A DNA stretch of 64,000 nt from Amycolatopsis saalfeldensis (GCF_900110575.1 NZ_FOEF01000002.1:310001-374000); one strand, 5' to 3'. Counted from the first letter of the stretch, positions 1 to 9,214 are shown. Program-made: numbers and translations. The notes: generated by a model not told the origin, from the letters alone.

Positions 1-1
1 C

Positions 2-220
<219 letters not shown>

Positions 221-223
221 ACC

Positions 224-688
224 TCAGCCCGGCACGCACCAGCGGCCGTTTTCACGGTGCATCGGGAAGGGCGTCTGCTTGCGGCCGCCGGTGCCCTCGA
301 CGTGGATGTTCACGCTGGCCGAATCACCGTCGACGGTCGGCGCCTCGGGCAGGGTGACGGCCATCGGCCCGGCCGCGTCCCAGCGCTTCTGCAAGGCGGA
401 CAGCGCAGCCGAGGTCTGCGGACGGCAGGTGAGGGTGCCGAACTTGGTCGCGTCCCGGCGCTGGATCGCGTCGGCGATGGCGTGCGCGAGGACCGTGACC
501 GCGGCGACGTCGGCATCCGGCGCCGGAGTCGTCGAGGTGGGGCGCGCGGCGGTCGTCGTCGAAGGCGGTGATGCCGGGGGAGCGGCAGCGTCGTCGGGGC
601 CGGCGGGGGCGACCAGGAGCAGCCCGATCACCACCCCGGCCACGAGCGCGCCGAGCAGGGCGAGCCCGGCGGTGAGCCGTCCGCTCAC
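224..688 (-). CDS. Membrane-anchored protein with DUF4878-like extracytoplasmic domain
   Basis: 154 aa, GTG start. An N-terminal hydrophobic segment (about residues 8-28, LALLGALVAGVVIGLLLV) is followed by a Pro/Ala/Thr-rich linker (about 30-60) and a small C-terminal domain ending VEGTGG..RENGRWCVPG. This resembles the small alpha/beta DUF4878/NTF2-like lipoprotein domains, in which a final 'G.W.V' strand is typical. The neighbour 10 bases upstream on the same strand (699-1607) ends in a similar domain ([10 protein letters not shown]), so the two look like a co-transcribed pair. Function unknown; it is probably anchored by one helix with the domain outside the membrane. No strong ribosome binding site precedes the GTG, suggesting translational coupling to the gene before it. 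Confidence 0.7.
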   Translation of the reverse strand: MSGRLTAGLALLGALVAGVVIGLLLVAPAGPDDAAAPPASPPSTTTAARPTSTTPAPDADVAAVTVLAHAIADAIQRRDATKFGTLTCRPQTSAALSALQKRWDAAGPMAVTLPEAPTVDGDSASVNIHVEGTGGRKQTPFPMHRENGRWCVPG

Positions 689-698
689 CGCCGGGGTT

Positions 699-1607
699 TC
701 ACTTCTTGTCCGCTTGGGCGTCCACGAGGCACCAGACGCCGGACTCGCGCTTGGACGTCATGGTCCCGTTCGCCGTCTTCGTTCCCTGCGTGGCCGTGTA
801 GCGCACGGTGGCGCTGTCGCCGTTCTCCTGCGCGGTGCCGGTGAGCTGGACCTGGATGGTCTGGATGTCCACGGCGCCGCCGGAGTAGATGCTGCGGCAG
901 GCGAGCGTCGAGAGCGCCTTGCCGTCACCGGCGCTGAAGTCGGCCGCGGCGGCCTGGAACAGCTCCTGTGACGACGCCTTGCCGCCGGGCGCGGGACCGG
1001 TGCCGCCGGCCCCGGTCGCCGGGGCGGACCCCGAACTGGACGGCTGGGTCGGCGAGCTGCTCTTCGGCTGGCTCGGCGCGGGGTTCTTCGGCGCGCTCGA
1101 GGCCGGCGGCGCGGCGGTGTTCGAGGAGTTGTCGTTGTTGCCGGACAAGCCGATGACGAGCCCGACCGCCCCGCCGACGACGACCACGGCGCCGATCGCG
1201 ATGCCGATGATCAGGCCGGTTTTCTTTTTTTTCGGCGGGGGCTGCTCACCGTAGCCGCCCTGCGGATAACCACCCGGTTGGCCGTACTGGTCGCCGAATC
1301 CGCCCTGCTGGTAGGCGTCCTGCTGCGGGAACTGCTGTGTCCCGCCCGGGTAGCCCGGCTGCTGCTGCGGGCCGGACTGGGGGTAGCCCGGCTGCTGCTG
1401 CCCGTAGCCGGGCTGCTGGGGGTAGCCGCCCTGGTACCCGCCGGGCTGCTGGCCGTACTGCGGTCCGGCCCCGGGGTAGCCGGGCTGCTGCTGCGGGCCC
1501 GACTGGGGGTAGCCGGGCTGCTGCGGCTGGCCGTACGGATCCGGCTGCTGCCCGTAACCGCCGCCCTGCTGGCCGTAGCCGCCGGGCTGCTGCGGCGGGT
1601 AGGTCAT
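699..1607 (-). CDS. Q/P/G/Y-rich single-pass membrane protein with DUF4878-like domain
   Basis: 302 aa, ATG start. Residues 1-120 are low-complexity, built from degenerate repeats of [17 protein letters not shown] and PGYPG. A basic stop (PPKKKKTG) precedes a transmembrane helix (about 131-152, [23 protein letters not shown]). A Ser/Pro/Thr-rich stalk (about 155-210) leads to a C-terminal domain with a Cys pair (LACRSIY..GVWCLVD). The positive-inside rule puts the Q-rich part in the cytoplasm and the domain outside. The architecture is that of many actinobacterial DUF4878/DUF4333 proteins and is repeated in this window at 29571-30362. Exact function unknown; cell-envelope scaffolding or sensing is conjecture. 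Confidence 0.75.
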   Translation of the reverse strand: MTYPPQQPGGYGQQGGGYGQQPDPYGQPQQPGYPQSGPQQQPGYPGAGPQYGQQPGGYQGGYPQQPGYGQQQPGYPQSGPQQQPGYPGGTQQFPQQDAYQQGGFGDQYGQPGGYPQGGYGEQPPPKKKKTGLIIGIAIGAVVVVGGAVGLVIGLSGNNDNSSNTAAPPASSAPKNPAPSQPKSSSPTQPSSSGSAPATGAGGTGPAPGGKASSQELFQAAAADFSAGDGKALSTLACRSIYSGGAVDIQTIQVQLTGTAQENGDSATVRYTATQGTKTANGTMTSKRESGVWCLVDAQADKK

Positions 1608-1957
1608 GTCTGTGCCCCCTAGCTGCTGCGCGTCGAGACCCGGCCACCAGGTGTGGTGAGGTCGCGGCCGATGCTAGCCATCGGCGGCCGGATCCGTGCG
1701 CCGAGGCCGGATCTGGGCCGAAAACAGGGTTCGACGGGCAGCGTGGCGGGTATCTCTGTGCTGCTCGCTTTCGCCTGGTGGAACACGGCGTGTCGCGGTC
1801 CGGTGCCCGGGCACCGAAATGGCCGCTTGCGCTGCGGTGGCCACCGTGCTGGGCGGGCGGAGAAGACGCGACGCGCCGATCTTGTAATGCGGAAAGGCCT
1901 TTTCTTGTCGGTGATCGCCGGTACCGTGGAATGAAAAGCACTCCGAGGAGGTGCCCA
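1608..1957. other. Divergent intergenic region between the Q-rich membrane gene and arc
   Basis: 350 bases without a convincing gene; several ORFs cross it but have poor codon character and no ribosome binding site. It must carry promoters for both directions. An inverted repeat (arms GCCGATG and CATCGGC, 1667-1685) overlaps a possible minus-strand -10 (TAGCAT, 1677-1672) for the Q-rich gene. On the plus strand TACCGT (1922-1927) is a possible -10 for arc, and GAGGAG (1945-1950) is its ribosome binding site. Confidence 0.5.
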
Positions 1958-3760
1958 ATGCATCATGACCTTCCCGGAGGTCGGCGCGAGGAGGCCGACC
2001 CTTCAGCAACGAGCGGAGCAGGGCAGCCATCGAACGAGGAAGCCCGGCAGATTCGTTTTCTCGAGGAGGAAGTGGCGCTGCTGCGCCGCAAACTGACCGA
2101 TTCGCCGCGACAGAACCGGGTTCTCGAACAGCGCCTCGCCGAGGCGTCGGAGCGGGTGAGCCAGCTCACCGAGCGCAACACCAAGCTGGTCGAGACCCTG
2201 CGTGAAGCACGGGGACAGCTGCTCGCCCTCCGCGAGGAGGTCGACCGGCTGGCCCAGCCGCCCAGCGGCTATGGCGTGTTCGTGGCGGCGTACGAGGACA
2301 ACACGGTGGACGTCTACACCTCGGGCCGCAAGATGCGGGTCTCGGTGTCGCCGGCCGTGGAGGTCTCGTCGCTGCAACGTGGCCAGTCGCTGCGGCTCAA
2401 CGAGGCGCTCACCGTCGTCGAAGGCGGCGGCTTCGAGCGCACCGGTGAGGTGTGTTCCCTGCGTGAGGTGCTCGCGGCGGAGGTGGAGGGCGAAAGCCTT
2501 CGCGCACTCGTCGTCGGGCACGCGGACGAGGAGCGGGTCGTCCTGCTCTCCGATCTGCTGGCCGAGCAGCCCCTGAAGCCGGGGGACTCGCTGCTCGTCG
2601 ACTCCAAGGCCGGGTACGCCTACGAGCGGGTGCCCAAGGCCGAGGTCGAGGACCTGGTGCTGGAGGAGGTGCCGGACGTCCGCTACGAGGACATCGGCGG
2701 CCTCAGCCGGCAGATCGAGCAGATCCGCGACGCGGTGGAGCTGCCGTTCCTGCACGCCGACCTCTACCAGGAGTACCAGCTGCGGCCGCCGAAGGGCGTG
2801 CTGCTGTACGGCCCTCCGGGCTGCGGGAAGACGCTCATCGCCAAGGCGGTGGCCAACTCCCTGGCCAAGAAGGTGGCGCTGGCCCGGGGCGACAACGAGG
2901 ACGGGAAGTCCTACTTCCTGAACATCAAGGGTCCCGAGCTGCTCAACAAGTTCGTCGGCGAGACCGAGCGGTCCATCCGCCTGATCTTCCAGCGGGCTCG
3001 CGAGAAGGCGTCCGAGGGCACCCCGGTCATCGTGTTCTTCGACGAGATGGACTCGATCTTCCGCACCCGTGGCTCGGGCGTGTCCTCCGATGTGGAGACC
3101 ACGATCGTGCCGCAGCTGCTCTCGGAGATCGACGGTGTCGAAGGACTGGAGAACGTCATCGTCATCGGCGCCTCCAACCGCGAGGACATGATCGACCCGG
3201 CGATCCTGCGGCCGGGCCGGCTCGACGTCAAGATCAAGATCGAGCGTCCGGACGCCGAAGGCGCGAAGGACATCTTCTCCAAGTACCTGGCCGAAGGCCT
3301 GCCGATCCACGCCGACGACCTGGCGGAGTTCGGCGGGGACCAGAAGGCGACGTTCGACGCGATGATCCAGCACACCGTCGAGCGGATGTACGAGGAGAGC
3401 GACGAAAACCGGTTCCTCGAGGTGACCTACGCCAACGGGGACAAGGAGGTCCTGTTCTTCCGGGACTTCAACTCGGGCGCGATGATCCAGAACATCGTGG
3501 ACCGGGCGAAGAAGTCGGCGATCAAGTCCGTGCTGGAGACCAACCAGCCCGGCCTGCGCGTGCAGCACCTGCTGGACGCGATCGTCGACGAGTTCGCGGA
3601 GAACGAAGACCTGCCGAACACCACGAACCCGGACGACTGGGCCCGGATCTCCGGCAAGAAGGGGGAGCGGATCGTCTACATCCGCACCCTCGTCACCGGC
3701 AAGAACCAGGACTCGGGGCGGGCGATCGACACCGCCACCAACACGGGTCAGTACCTGTAA
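1958..3760 (+). CDS. arc: Proteasome-associated AAA+ ATPase ARC/Mpa
   Basis: 600 aa, normal for the family. This hexameric unfoldase recognises pupylated proteins and feeds them into the 20S core. An N-terminal coiled coil (about 26-95) binds Pup; tandem OB folds follow (about 97-245); the AAA module has Walker A GPPGCGKT (about 285-292), Walker [11 protein letters not shown] (about 357-366) and the arginine-finger region ILRPGRLD. The protein ends GQYL, the penultimate-Tyr motif that docks into the alpha ring and opens the gate. I chose ATG 1958 because GAGGAG sits 7 bases upstream; ATG 1931 in the same frame lacks such a site. It is followed by a strong hairpin and transcribed alone, apart from prcBA. 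Confidence 0.97.
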   Translation: MHHDLPGGRREEADPSATSGAGQPSNEEARQIRFLEEEVALLRRKLTDSPRQNRVLEQRLAEASERVSQLTERNTKLVETLREARGQLLALREEVDRLAQPPSGYGVFVAAYEDNTVDVYTSGRKMRVSVSPAVEVSSLQRGQSLRLNEALTVVEGGGFERTGEVCSLREVLAAEVEGESLRALVVGHADEERVVLLSDLLAEQPLKPGDSLLVDSKAGYAYERVPKAEVEDLVLEEVPDVRYEDIGGLSRQIEQIRDAVELPFLHADLYQEYQLRPPKGVLLYGPPGCGKTLIAKAVANSLAKKVALARGDNEDGKSYFLNIKGPELLNKFVGETERSIRLIFQRAREKASEGTPVIVFFDEMDSIFRTRGSGVSSDVETTIVPQLLSEIDGVEGLENVIVIGASNREDMIDPAILRPGRLDVKIKIERPDAEGAKDIFSKYLAEGLPIHADDLAEFGGDQKATFDAMIQHTVERMYEESDENRFLEVTYANGDKEVLFFRDFNSGAMIQNIVDRAKKSAIKSVLETNQPGLRVQHLLDAIVDEFAENEDLPNTTNPDDWARISGKKGERIVYIRTLVTGKNQDSGRAIDTATNTGQYL

Positions 3761-3771
3761 GAGGCACGGAG

Positions 3772-3807
3772 CATGTGGGGCCGCCGGTTCGCCGGCGGCC
3801 CCACATG
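3772..3807. terminator. Bidirectional hairpin terminator between arc and the DMT transporter
   Basis: Perfect 16-bp arms (CATGTGGGGCCGCCGG at 3772-3787 and its complement at 3792-3807) around a TTCG tetraloop. It begins 12 bases after the arc stop and lies 3' of the convergent gene ending at 3831, so it can serve both. There is no U-tract, as is usual for actinobacterial terminators. Confidence 0.85.
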
Positions 3808-3830
3808 CCGTGTCCGGGCCGGAAAATCCC

Positions 3831-4745
3831 TCAGGGACCGGCGGTGAGCGCGGCCTTCCGGCGCGGCCGGAGCCGTCCGTGCGAGGCCAGGATCCCGAGC
3901 ACCACCAGGACCGCGCCGACGGGTTCGTTCCAGTGCACGGGCTCGTTCAGCACGACCACTCCGAGCACCACGCCGACCACTGGTGTGAGGTAAGTCACCG
4001 CGGACGCGTTGGCGGCTCCCCAGGCGGCAACGATGGCGGTGTTCCACGCGTACGCGACACCTGTCCCGAACACGCCGAGCACGAGCATGCTGAGGACCAC
4101 GGCGGTGCTGAGGTGGACCGGCGAGGTGGCTACCGCGGGGGCCAGCAGTCCCAGGATCACCGTGGCGAAGCCGACCTGTCCGAACGCGACGGTGACGGGG
4201 TCGGCGCCGCGCGGCGACACGAAACGGCGCAGGTAGACGAACGCCGCGCCGTAACAGGTCGTGGCGCCCAGGCAGGCCAGCTGTGCGGTCAGCTCATGGG
4301 TCAGGTCGATGCCCTGCCACACACCGACGAGCGTCAGCACACCCGCGAAACCGAGCAGCAAGCCCACAGTCCGCGGTCGGGTGAGGCGCTCCGCCGGGAG
4401 CGTGGCGGCGGCGAAGAGCATCGTCAGCAACGGTGTGGTCGCGTTGAAGATGCTGGCCAGCCCGGACGGGATGTACTGCTCCGCCCAGGAGAACAACAGG
4501 AACGGCCCCACGCACAGCAGCACCGAGACGACCGCGAGATGGCCCCAGAGCGCCGGGTCGCGGGGGAGTGGGCGCCGTCGTACCACCAGGATCACGGCCA
4601 GTCCGAGCGCGCCGAAGCCGGCCCGGGCCAGCGCGACCTGCGCGGGGGAGAGGCCTTCGAGGCCCACCTTGATGAACAGGAAACTGGCACCCCATACCGT
4701 CGCCAGCGCGACGAACCGCGCCGTGACACCGAACCGCCTGGGCAT
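3831..4745 (-). CDS. EamA/DMT-superfamily transporter
   Basis: About 304 aa from ATG 4745 (GGGAGG just upstream); an in-frame TTG at 4781 would add 12 residues without a ribosome binding site. It has about ten hydrophobic helices in two similar halves, the duplicated EamA architecture; FVALATVWGASFLFIKVGLEGLSP at the N-terminus and the LNEPVHWNEPVGAVLVVLGI motif of the second half are characteristic of DMT family exporters. Substrate cannot be predicted (metabolite or drug export is usual). It is convergent with arc and divergent from the small gene at 4860, with 114 bases between the starts. Confidence 0.88.
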   Translation of the reverse strand: MPRRFGVTARFVALATVWGASFLFIKVGLEGLSPAQVALARAGFGALGLAVILVVRRRPLPRDPALWGHLAVVSVLLCVGPFLLFSWAEQYIPSGLASIFNATTPLLTMLFAAATLPAERLTRPRTVGLLLGFAGVLTLVGVWQGIDLTHELTAQLACLGATTCYGAAFVYLRRFVSPRGADPVTVAFGQVGFATVILGLLAPAVATSPVHLSTAVVLSMLVLGVFGTGVAYAWNTAIVAAWGAANASAVTYLTPVVGVVLGVVVLNEPVHWNEPVGAVLVVLGILASHGRLRPRRKAALTAGP

Positions 4746-4835
4746 GGTCCTCCCGGTCTTCGTGAATTCCAGCCCAGTCAACGGGTCGCCGCGCCGCGGG
4801 GCCAGCGGTTTTCGGACCGGACGCCGAAGACCGCT

Positions 4836-4851
4836 GTATAACGCCCTATAC
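4836..4851. promoter_or_regulatory. Operator-like palindrome copy 1 overlapping the promoter of the 4860 gene
   Basis: GTATAACGCCCTATAC, with 5-bp arms GTATA/TATAC, in the promoter of the small gene at 4860. The nearly identical GTATAACGACCTATAC occurs at 5196-5211, just after that gene. TATACT (4847-4852) is an excellent -10 placed 7 bases before the GTG start, so a bound protein would block the promoter directly. Confidence 0.65.
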
Positions 4852-4859
4852 TTCCAGTC

Positions 4860-5201
4860 GTGAGCTCAGATGACGCAGGTCGGCCGCGCGCGCCGATCAC
4901 CGAAGCCGACGTCATGGCCTGGCTGGAGACGACGGCGGCCGCCGTCCGGGCGGGGGAGGTGGGCGCGCCGGAGCTGATCGAGCTGCTGGGGGAGCTGCGC
5001 CGCGCCTCGGCCGCGTGCGCCGACGCGTCCGACTGGGCACTGCTGGCCGCCCGCGAGGAGGGAGCGAGCCTCCGCCAGATCGCGCCGGTCTTCGGCAAGG
5101 GCTACGTCCGCGCCCCGGCCGCGCGACTCGAGAAACTCCACCGCCAAGCCCAGAACTCCGGCCAATGGCTGGCCATCCTCCGGCACAATCAAAGTGTATA
5201 A
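4860..5201 (+). CDS. Small predicted helix-turn-helix protein, possible autoregulator
   Basis: 113 aa, GTG start, probably leaderless. All-helical; residues about 60-100 (LLAAREEGASLRQIAPVFGKGYVRAPAARLEKLHRQA) look like a sigma-region-4/MerR-type helix-turn-helix followed by a charged helix. I do not recognise a named family. A 16-bp palindrome overlaps its promoter and a second copy overlaps its stop codon (5196-5211), 70-85 bases before the aldo/keto reductase. Inference: it binds both sites, controlling itself and the reductase, and perhaps the divergent exporter. DNA binding is predicted only from helix pattern and context. Confidence 0.65.
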   Translation: MSSDDAGRPRAPITEADVMAWLETTAAAVRAGEVGAPELIELLGELRRASAACADASDWALLAAREEGASLRQIAPVFGKGYVRAPAARLEKLHRQAQNSGQWLAILRHNQSV

Positions 5202-5211
5202 CGACCTATAC
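5196..5211. promoter_or_regulatory. Operator-like palindrome copy 2 upstream of the aldo/keto reductase
   Basis: GTATAACGACCTATAC differs at one base from the copy at 4836-4851. It overlaps the TAA stop of the 113-aa gene (5199-5201) and lies 68 bases before the ATG at 5280. Its right half contains TATACG (5207-5212), a weaker possible -10. Confidence 0.6.
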
Positions 5212-5279
5212 GGCCTCGCGTTCCAGAAAAATCAGTCGTAGTCACCTGACTCAAAAACTCAGCAACGACAAGGGAAGTC

Positions 5280-6203
5280 ATGGATCGCATCGCGGTGGGG
5301 CTCGCCGCACTGGGCCGGCCCGCGTACATCAACCTGGGCCGGGACCTGCCGGCGTCACGGGACGTCGCGGCGATGCGGGCCGCCACCCACGCCGTGCTGG
5401 ACGACGCCTATCGCGCGGGCGTCCGGTGGGTCGATGTGGCGCGCTCGTACGGGCTGTCGGAGGAGTTTCTGGCCGGCTGGCTCGACGAGCGCGGCCACAC
5501 CGACGTGACGGTGTCGAGCAAATGGGGCTACCGCTACGTCGGCGACTGGCGGTTGGACGCCGACGTCCACGAGGTCAAGGAGCACACGGCGGCGCGGTTC
5601 CGCGAGCAGTGGGCGCAGACGCGCGCGCTGCTGGGTGACCGGGTGAGCCTCTACCAGGTGCATTCGCTCACTGTGGACAGTCCGCTGTTCTCGGACGAGC
5701 CGCTGATCGAGGCACTGGCTGAGCTTTCCGCGTCCGGGGTCGAGGTGGGGTTCTCGACGTCCGGGCCGGCGCAGGCGGACGCGGTGCGGCGGGCGTTCGG
5801 GCTGGAGGTGGCGGGGCGGCCGGTGTTCACGTCGGTGCAGTCCACCTGGAACGTGCTGGAAACCTCGGCCGGTGCCGCGCTCGCGGAGGCGCGGGCGGCC
5901 GGGAAACGCGTGCTGGTCAAGGAGACGCTGGCGAACGGGCGGCTCGCGGTCGAGGCTCCGCCGGTGGTGGCGCGGATCGCCGCGGCGCACGGGGCGGGGC
6001 CGGACGCGGTGGCGGTCGCGGCGGTGCTGGCGCAGGAATGGGTGTCGGCGGCGGTGATCGGGCCGTCGAGCCCGGCTCAGCTGGCGGCGAACCTGGCCGC
6101 CGCGGAGGTCTCGCTGGGCGCGGAGGAGCTGGCCGGGCTGGCTGCGGTCGCCGAGGAGCCGGTCGGGTACTGGCAGCACCGGTCCCGGCTCGGGTGGGAC
6201 TGA
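5280..6203 (+). CDS. Aldo/keto reductase family protein
   Basis: 307 aa, ATG preceded by AGGGAAG (5271-5277). TIM-barrel NAD(P)H-dependent oxidoreductase. The catalytic tetrad can be aligned: D52, Y57 (VDVARSYG), K81 (SSKWGY) and H128 (YQVHSL). The C-terminal cofactor segment VIGPSSPAQLAANLAA (about 258-273) matches the AKR phosphate-binding region. Residues 79-92 (SSKWGYRYVGDWRL) are distinctive of a subfamily seen in actinomycetes; physiological substrate unknown. It follows the putative regulator gene and its second operator by 78 bases and is probably controlled by it. Confidence 0.88.
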   Translation: MDRIAVGLAALGRPAYINLGRDLPASRDVAAMRAATHAVLDDAYRAGVRWVDVARSYGLSEEFLAGWLDERGHTDVTVSSKWGYRYVGDWRLDADVHEVKEHTAARFREQWAQTRALLGDRVSLYQVHSLTVDSPLFSDEPLIEALAELSASGVEVGFSTSGPAQADAVRRAFGLEVAGRPVFTSVQSTWNVLETSAGAALAEARAAGKRVLVKETLANGRLAVEAPPVVARIAAAHGAGPDAVAVAAVLAQEWVSAAVIGPSSPAQLAANLAAAEVSLGAEELAGLAAVAEEPVGYWQHRSRLGWD

Positions 6204-6272
6204 GGGGCTGCACTACCCTCGCTGCATCGCGTTCCGGCTGGGCGGGGCGCGGATCTTGCGGAGGGGCAGCAA

Positions 6273-6884
6273 GTGCGTCATCGGCAGGTGCTCGCCGTGG
6301 CCGCGGTCGCGTTCGTCGGGCTGGCCGGGTGCGGCAATCGGCCCAACAATCTCGAGACGTACTACGACGATCCGGCGCCCGTGAGCGATACGCCCTCGGC
6401 CACTGCGGCGCCGCGCCCGCCGGCCGTGCCCGTGGTGCCGAAACCGGACCCGCCAAAGGCGGCGGTCGCGGCGGTTCCGGGCGCGCTGCTGTCCGATGAG
6501 GACGTTGCCGAAGAGGGCGTGCACCCGGGTGCGGGCAAGGTCTCGGGCTGTCTCACCGGTTTGGCGCCGGGGGAGCAGCGGTCGGCGAGCTGGGTGTATC
6601 CGAGTGGCTCGGTGCTGGATCACCAGGTGACGGCTTATCCGGACCGGTCCGGTGCGGACGTGGTGTCCGGGGCGGACTGCGCGGGGACAGTGCTTTCGCT
6701 GCCGGCGCAGGAGGGCGTGACCGGGCTGCGCGCGTGGTGTGAGGGTTCGACGTGCACCGTGCTGGTGGCGAAGGGGAATCTCGTGTCGGCGCTGAGTGTC
6801 GCGGCGAGCACGCCGACGAGGGCGGCGGACGTGGCGAAGCGGTTGTTGCCGAAGCTGGTGGCGAAGCTGGTTGCTCAGCGGTAG
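6273..6884 (+). CDS. Putative secreted lipoprotein
   Basis: 203 aa, GTG start with GAGGGG about 8 bases upstream. The signal peptide MRHRQVLAVAAVAFVGLAGC ends in a lipobox (LAGC, Cys20), so the mature protein should be lipidated and anchored outside the membrane. A Pro/Ala-rich linker (about 40-70) is followed by a globular domain (about 75-195) with four cysteines. The domain resembles actinobacterial sensor-type/DUF3558-like lipoproteins but I cannot name it. The 3' end overlaps the convergent Nudix gene by 10 bases. Confidence 0.72.
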   Translation: MRHRQVLAVAAVAFVGLAGCGNRPNNLETYYDDPAPVSDTPSATAAPRPPAVPVVPKPDPPKAAVAAVPGALLSDEDVAEEGVHPGAGKVSGCLTGLAPGEQRSASWVYPSGSVLDHQVTAYPDRSGADVVSGADCAGTVLSLPAQEGVTGLRAWCEGSTCTVLVAKGNLVSALSVAASTPTRAADVAKRLLPKLVAKLVAQR

Positions 6885-7387
6885 CGGCGGAACCATTCGA
6901 GGACGCCGGCGCGGCCGTCGGGGATGAACGGCCGGGTGGGGTCTTCGACCCAGGCGCGTAGCTGTTCGAGCGGGATCCAGCGGCCCTCGACGATCTCCTC
7001 GGGCTGGTGGCGGATGGGTCCGTCCCACCGGACTTCGAAGGCGAAGTTGTGGCAGTGGACTGTGCCCTGGTCGTAGACGAGGGTGAACAGCGGTTCCGGT
7101 TCCACTCCGTGGACGCCGAGTTCTTCGGCGAGCTCGCGGCGGGCGCATTCGGCGGGGGTCTCGCCCGCGGCGACCACGCCGCCGGCCCAGCAGTCCCAGG
7201 TGGACGGGAAGACGTCCTTGTCCGGGGTGCGGAGGTGGACGTAGACGGATTCGCCGTCGCCCGAACGGACCAGCACGACGCCCGCCGCGTGCCACAGTCC
7301 TTCCGCGCGGACGCGGGAGCGGAGGACCTCGCCGGTGGCGCGGCCGGTTCGGTCATAGAGGGCAACGAGTTCGTCACTGCCTGGCAT
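6875..7387 (-). CDS. Nudix hydrolase
   Basis: 170 aa, ATG start. Complete Nudix box from G70 to V92 (G-x5-E-x7-REL-x-EE-x-GV: E76, R84, E88, E89), which binds Mg2+ and hydrolyses nucleoside-diphosphate-linked substrates. The N-terminal portion ([20 protein letters not shown]) and C-terminal [16 protein letters not shown] resemble the isopentenyl-diphosphate isomerase/YfcD-like Nudix subgroup, but the substrate is not predictable. Divergently transcribed from dop with only 41 bases between starts. Confidence 0.9.
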   Translation of the reverse strand: MPGSDELVALYDRTGRATGEVLRSRVRAEGLWHAAGVVLVRSGDGESVYVHLRTPDKDVFPSTWDCWAGGVVAAGETPAECARRELAEELGVHGVEPEPLFTLVYDQGTVHCHNFAFEVRWDGPIRHQPEEIVEGRWIPLEQLRAWVEDPTRPFIPDGRAGVLEWFRRYR

Positions 7388-7415
7388 GGGGGCATCGTCG
7401 CACGGGTGTACCCCG

Positions 7416-7421
7416 TAGGGT
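7416..7421 (+). promoter_or_regulatory. -10 element for leaderless dop mRNA
   Basis: TAGGGT ends 7 bases before the ATG at 7429, the spacing at which transcription would begin at the start codon. No ribosome binding site is present. Confidence 0.55.
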
Positions 7422-7428
7422 GGGTGGC

Positions 7429-8931
7429 ATGCGTCGGATCATGGGAACCGAAGTCGAATACGGCATCGCCGTGCCCGGGGACGCCACGGCGAACCCGGTG
7501 CTCACCTCGACTCAGGTCGTGCTCGCCTACGCGGCGGCGGCGGACATCCCGCGGGCCCGGCGGGCCCGCTGGGACTACGAGGTGGAGTCCCCGCTGCGGG
7601 ACGCGCGCGGGTTCGACCTGACGGGTCCGGGCGGCCCGGGGCACGATCCGGACGTGGAGGACCTGGGGGCGGCGAACGTCATCCTGACCAACGGGGCGCG
7701 GTTGTACGTGGACCACGCGCATCCGGAGTACTCGGCGCCCGAGGTCACGAACGCGCGGGACGCGGTGATCTGGGACAAGGCGGGCGAGCGGGTGATGGAG
7801 GAGGCCGCGCTGAAGGCGGCGACCGTGCCCGGGCAGCCGCCGTTGCAGCTGTACAAGAACAACGTGGACGGCAAGGGCGCGAGCTACGGCACGCACGAGA
7901 ACTACCTGATGGCGCGGTCGACGCCGTTCACCGCGGTGATCGCGGGGCTGACGCCGTTCTTCGCGTCGCGGCAGGTGATCACGGGCTCGGGCCGGGTGGG
8001 GATCGGGCAGCAGAGCGAGGAGGCCGGGTTCCAGCTCTCGCAGCGCGCGGACTACATCGAGGTCGAGGTCGGCCTGGAAACGACGTTGAAGCGCGGGATC
8101 ATCAACACGCGGGACGAGCCGCACGCGGACGCGGACAAGTACCGGCGGCTGCACGTGATCGTGGGCGACGCGAACCTGGCGGAGTACTCGACCTATCTGA
8201 AGGTCGGGACCACGGCGCTGGTGCTGGACCTGATCGAGTCGGGGATCCGGTTCGACGAGCTGAAGCTGGACGAGCCGGTGCGCGCGGTGCACCAGATCAG
8301 CCACGACCCGACCTTGAAGGTGCAGGTCGAGCTGGCGAACGGGAAGAAGTTCACCGGGTTGGACCTGCAGTTCGCGTATCACGAGATCGCGGCGGCGAAC
8401 CTGGAGCGGACGAGCGCGGACGAGGCCTCGAAGGAGGTGCTGCGGGTCTGGGGCGAGACGCTGGACGCGCTGGCGCGGGATCCGCAGGAGTGCGCGGACC
8501 GGCTGGACTGGCCGGCGAAGCTGCGGCTGCTGGAGGGGTACCGGGAGCGGGACCAGCTGGCGTGGGGCGCGCCGCGGCTGCGGCTGGTGGACCTGCAGTA
8601 TTCGGACGTGCGGCTGGGCAAGGGCCTGTACAACCGGCTGGTCACGCGGGGCTCGATGAAGCGGCTGGTGACCGAGGAGGAGGTCCAGGCGGCGATCACG
8701 ACGCCGCCTTCGGACACTCGGGCGTATTTCCGGGGCCGGGCGCTGGAGAAGTACGCGTCTTCGATCGCGGCGGCGTCGTGGGATTCGGTGATCTTCGACG
8801 TGGGCCGGGAGTCGCTGGTGCGGATCCCGACGCTGGAGCCGCTGCGGGGGACGAAAGCGCACGTCGGGAAGCTGCTGGACGCTTCGGCGACGGCGGAGGA
8901 GCTGGTCGAGGCCATCACCGGTTCGGACTAG
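7429..8931 (+). CDS. dop: Pup deamidase/depupylase Dop
   Basis: 500 aa, glutamine-synthetase-like fold. Opens [16 protein letters not shown] and carries the Dop-type insertion after the first strand ([32 protein letters not shown]), which distinguishes it from PafA. Also seen: [25 protein letters not shown] and [19 protein letters not shown], shared ATP/Mg2+ and Pup-binding motifs. Dop removes Pup from substrates and, where Pup ends in Gln, deamidates it; here Pup already ends in Glu, so depupylation should be its main task. ATG 7429 is chosen over GTG 7420 because of the leaderless -10. Confidence 0.96.
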   Translation: MRRIMGTEVEYGIAVPGDATANPVLTSTQVVLAYAAAADIPRARRARWDYEVESPLRDARGFDLTGPGGPGHDPDVEDLGAANVILTNGARLYVDHAHPEYSAPEVTNARDAVIWDKAGERVMEEAALKAATVPGQPPLQLYKNNVDGKGASYGTHENYLMARSTPFTAVIAGLTPFFASRQVITGSGRVGIGQQSEEAGFQLSQRADYIEVEVGLETTLKRGIINTRDEPHADADKYRRLHVIVGDANLAEYSTYLKVGTTALVLDLIESGIRFDELKLDEPVRAVHQISHDPTLKVQVELANGKKFTGLDLQFAYHEIAAANLERTSADEASKEVLRVWGETLDALARDPQECADRLDWPAKLRLLEGYRERDQLAWGAPRLRLVDLQYSDVRLGKGLYNRLVTRGSMKRLVTEEEVQAAITTPPSDTRAYFRGRALEKYASSIAAASWDSVIFDVGRESLVRIPTLEPLRGTKAHVGKLLDASATAEELVEAITGSD

Positions 8932-8959
8932 GGCGTCCGGGGGATCGCGGTCGCGGCGT

Positions 8960-8978
8960 GGCCCCGAATGTCGGGGCC
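8960..8978 (+). terminator. Hairpin between dop and pup
   Basis: GGCCCCGA and TCGGGGCC arms around ATG, 29 bases after the dop stop and 7 bases before the pup promoter -10. It probably separates dop from pup transcription, at least partly. No U-tract. Confidence 0.5.
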
Positions 8979-8984
8979 GCTGGG

Positions 8985-8990
8985 TAGGCT
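8985..8990 (+). promoter_or_regulatory. -10 element for pup-prcB-prcA
   Basis: TAGGCT, 29 bases before the pup ATG; a leader with GGGAGGCG (Shine-Dalgarno) follows. An overlapping TAGGAAT is an alternative. Confidence 0.5.
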
Positions 8991-9019
8991 AGGAATCATC
9001 AGCCACACCGGGAGGCGAG

Positions 9020-9214
9020 ATGGCGCAGGAGAAGGTCGAGAAGCACGGCGGCGGCGACTCCGACGAGGAGTTCGAGGCGGCCGGAGCGGCGGGTCAGGAA
9101 CGGCGCGAGAAGCTCGGCGAGGACGTCGACACGATCCTCGACGAGATCGACGACGTGCTGGAGGAGAACGCCGAGGACTTCGTGCGCGCCTACGTGCAGA
9201 AGGGCGGCGAGTAG
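9020..9214 (+). CDS. pup: Prokaryotic ubiquitin-like protein Pup
   Basis: 64 aa, strongly acidic and probably disordered, as in all Pups. The C-terminal half ([27 protein letters not shown]) forms the helix that pairs with the Mpa/ARC coiled coil. It ends Gly-Gly-Glu (GGC GGC GAG TAG), so the gamma-carboxylate used by PafA is encoded directly and no deamidation of a terminal Gln is needed, unlike M. tuberculosis. GGGAGGCG precedes the ATG. First gene of a pup-prcB-prcA cluster. Confidence 0.97.
   Translation: MAQEKVEKHGGGDSDEEFEAAGAAGQERREKLGEDVDTILDEIDDVLEENAEDFVRAYVQKGGE

Noticed and set aside
1330..1600. Repetitive DNA that could suggest a CRISPR or satellite array
   Set aside because: Repeats are irregular and code for the [11 protein letters not shown] tail; no constant repeat with unique spacers. 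Same for 29590-30010.
2003..3568. 521-codon open frame antisense to arc
   Set aside because: Mirror frame of a strongly conserved ATPase; its sequence (Val/Leu/Asp/Arg-rich, no motif) is a GC-rich codon artefact.
6875..6884. Overlap of lipoprotein and Nudix genes as evidence of a wrong gene end
   Set aside because: A 10-base convergent overlap is common and both proteins look complete.
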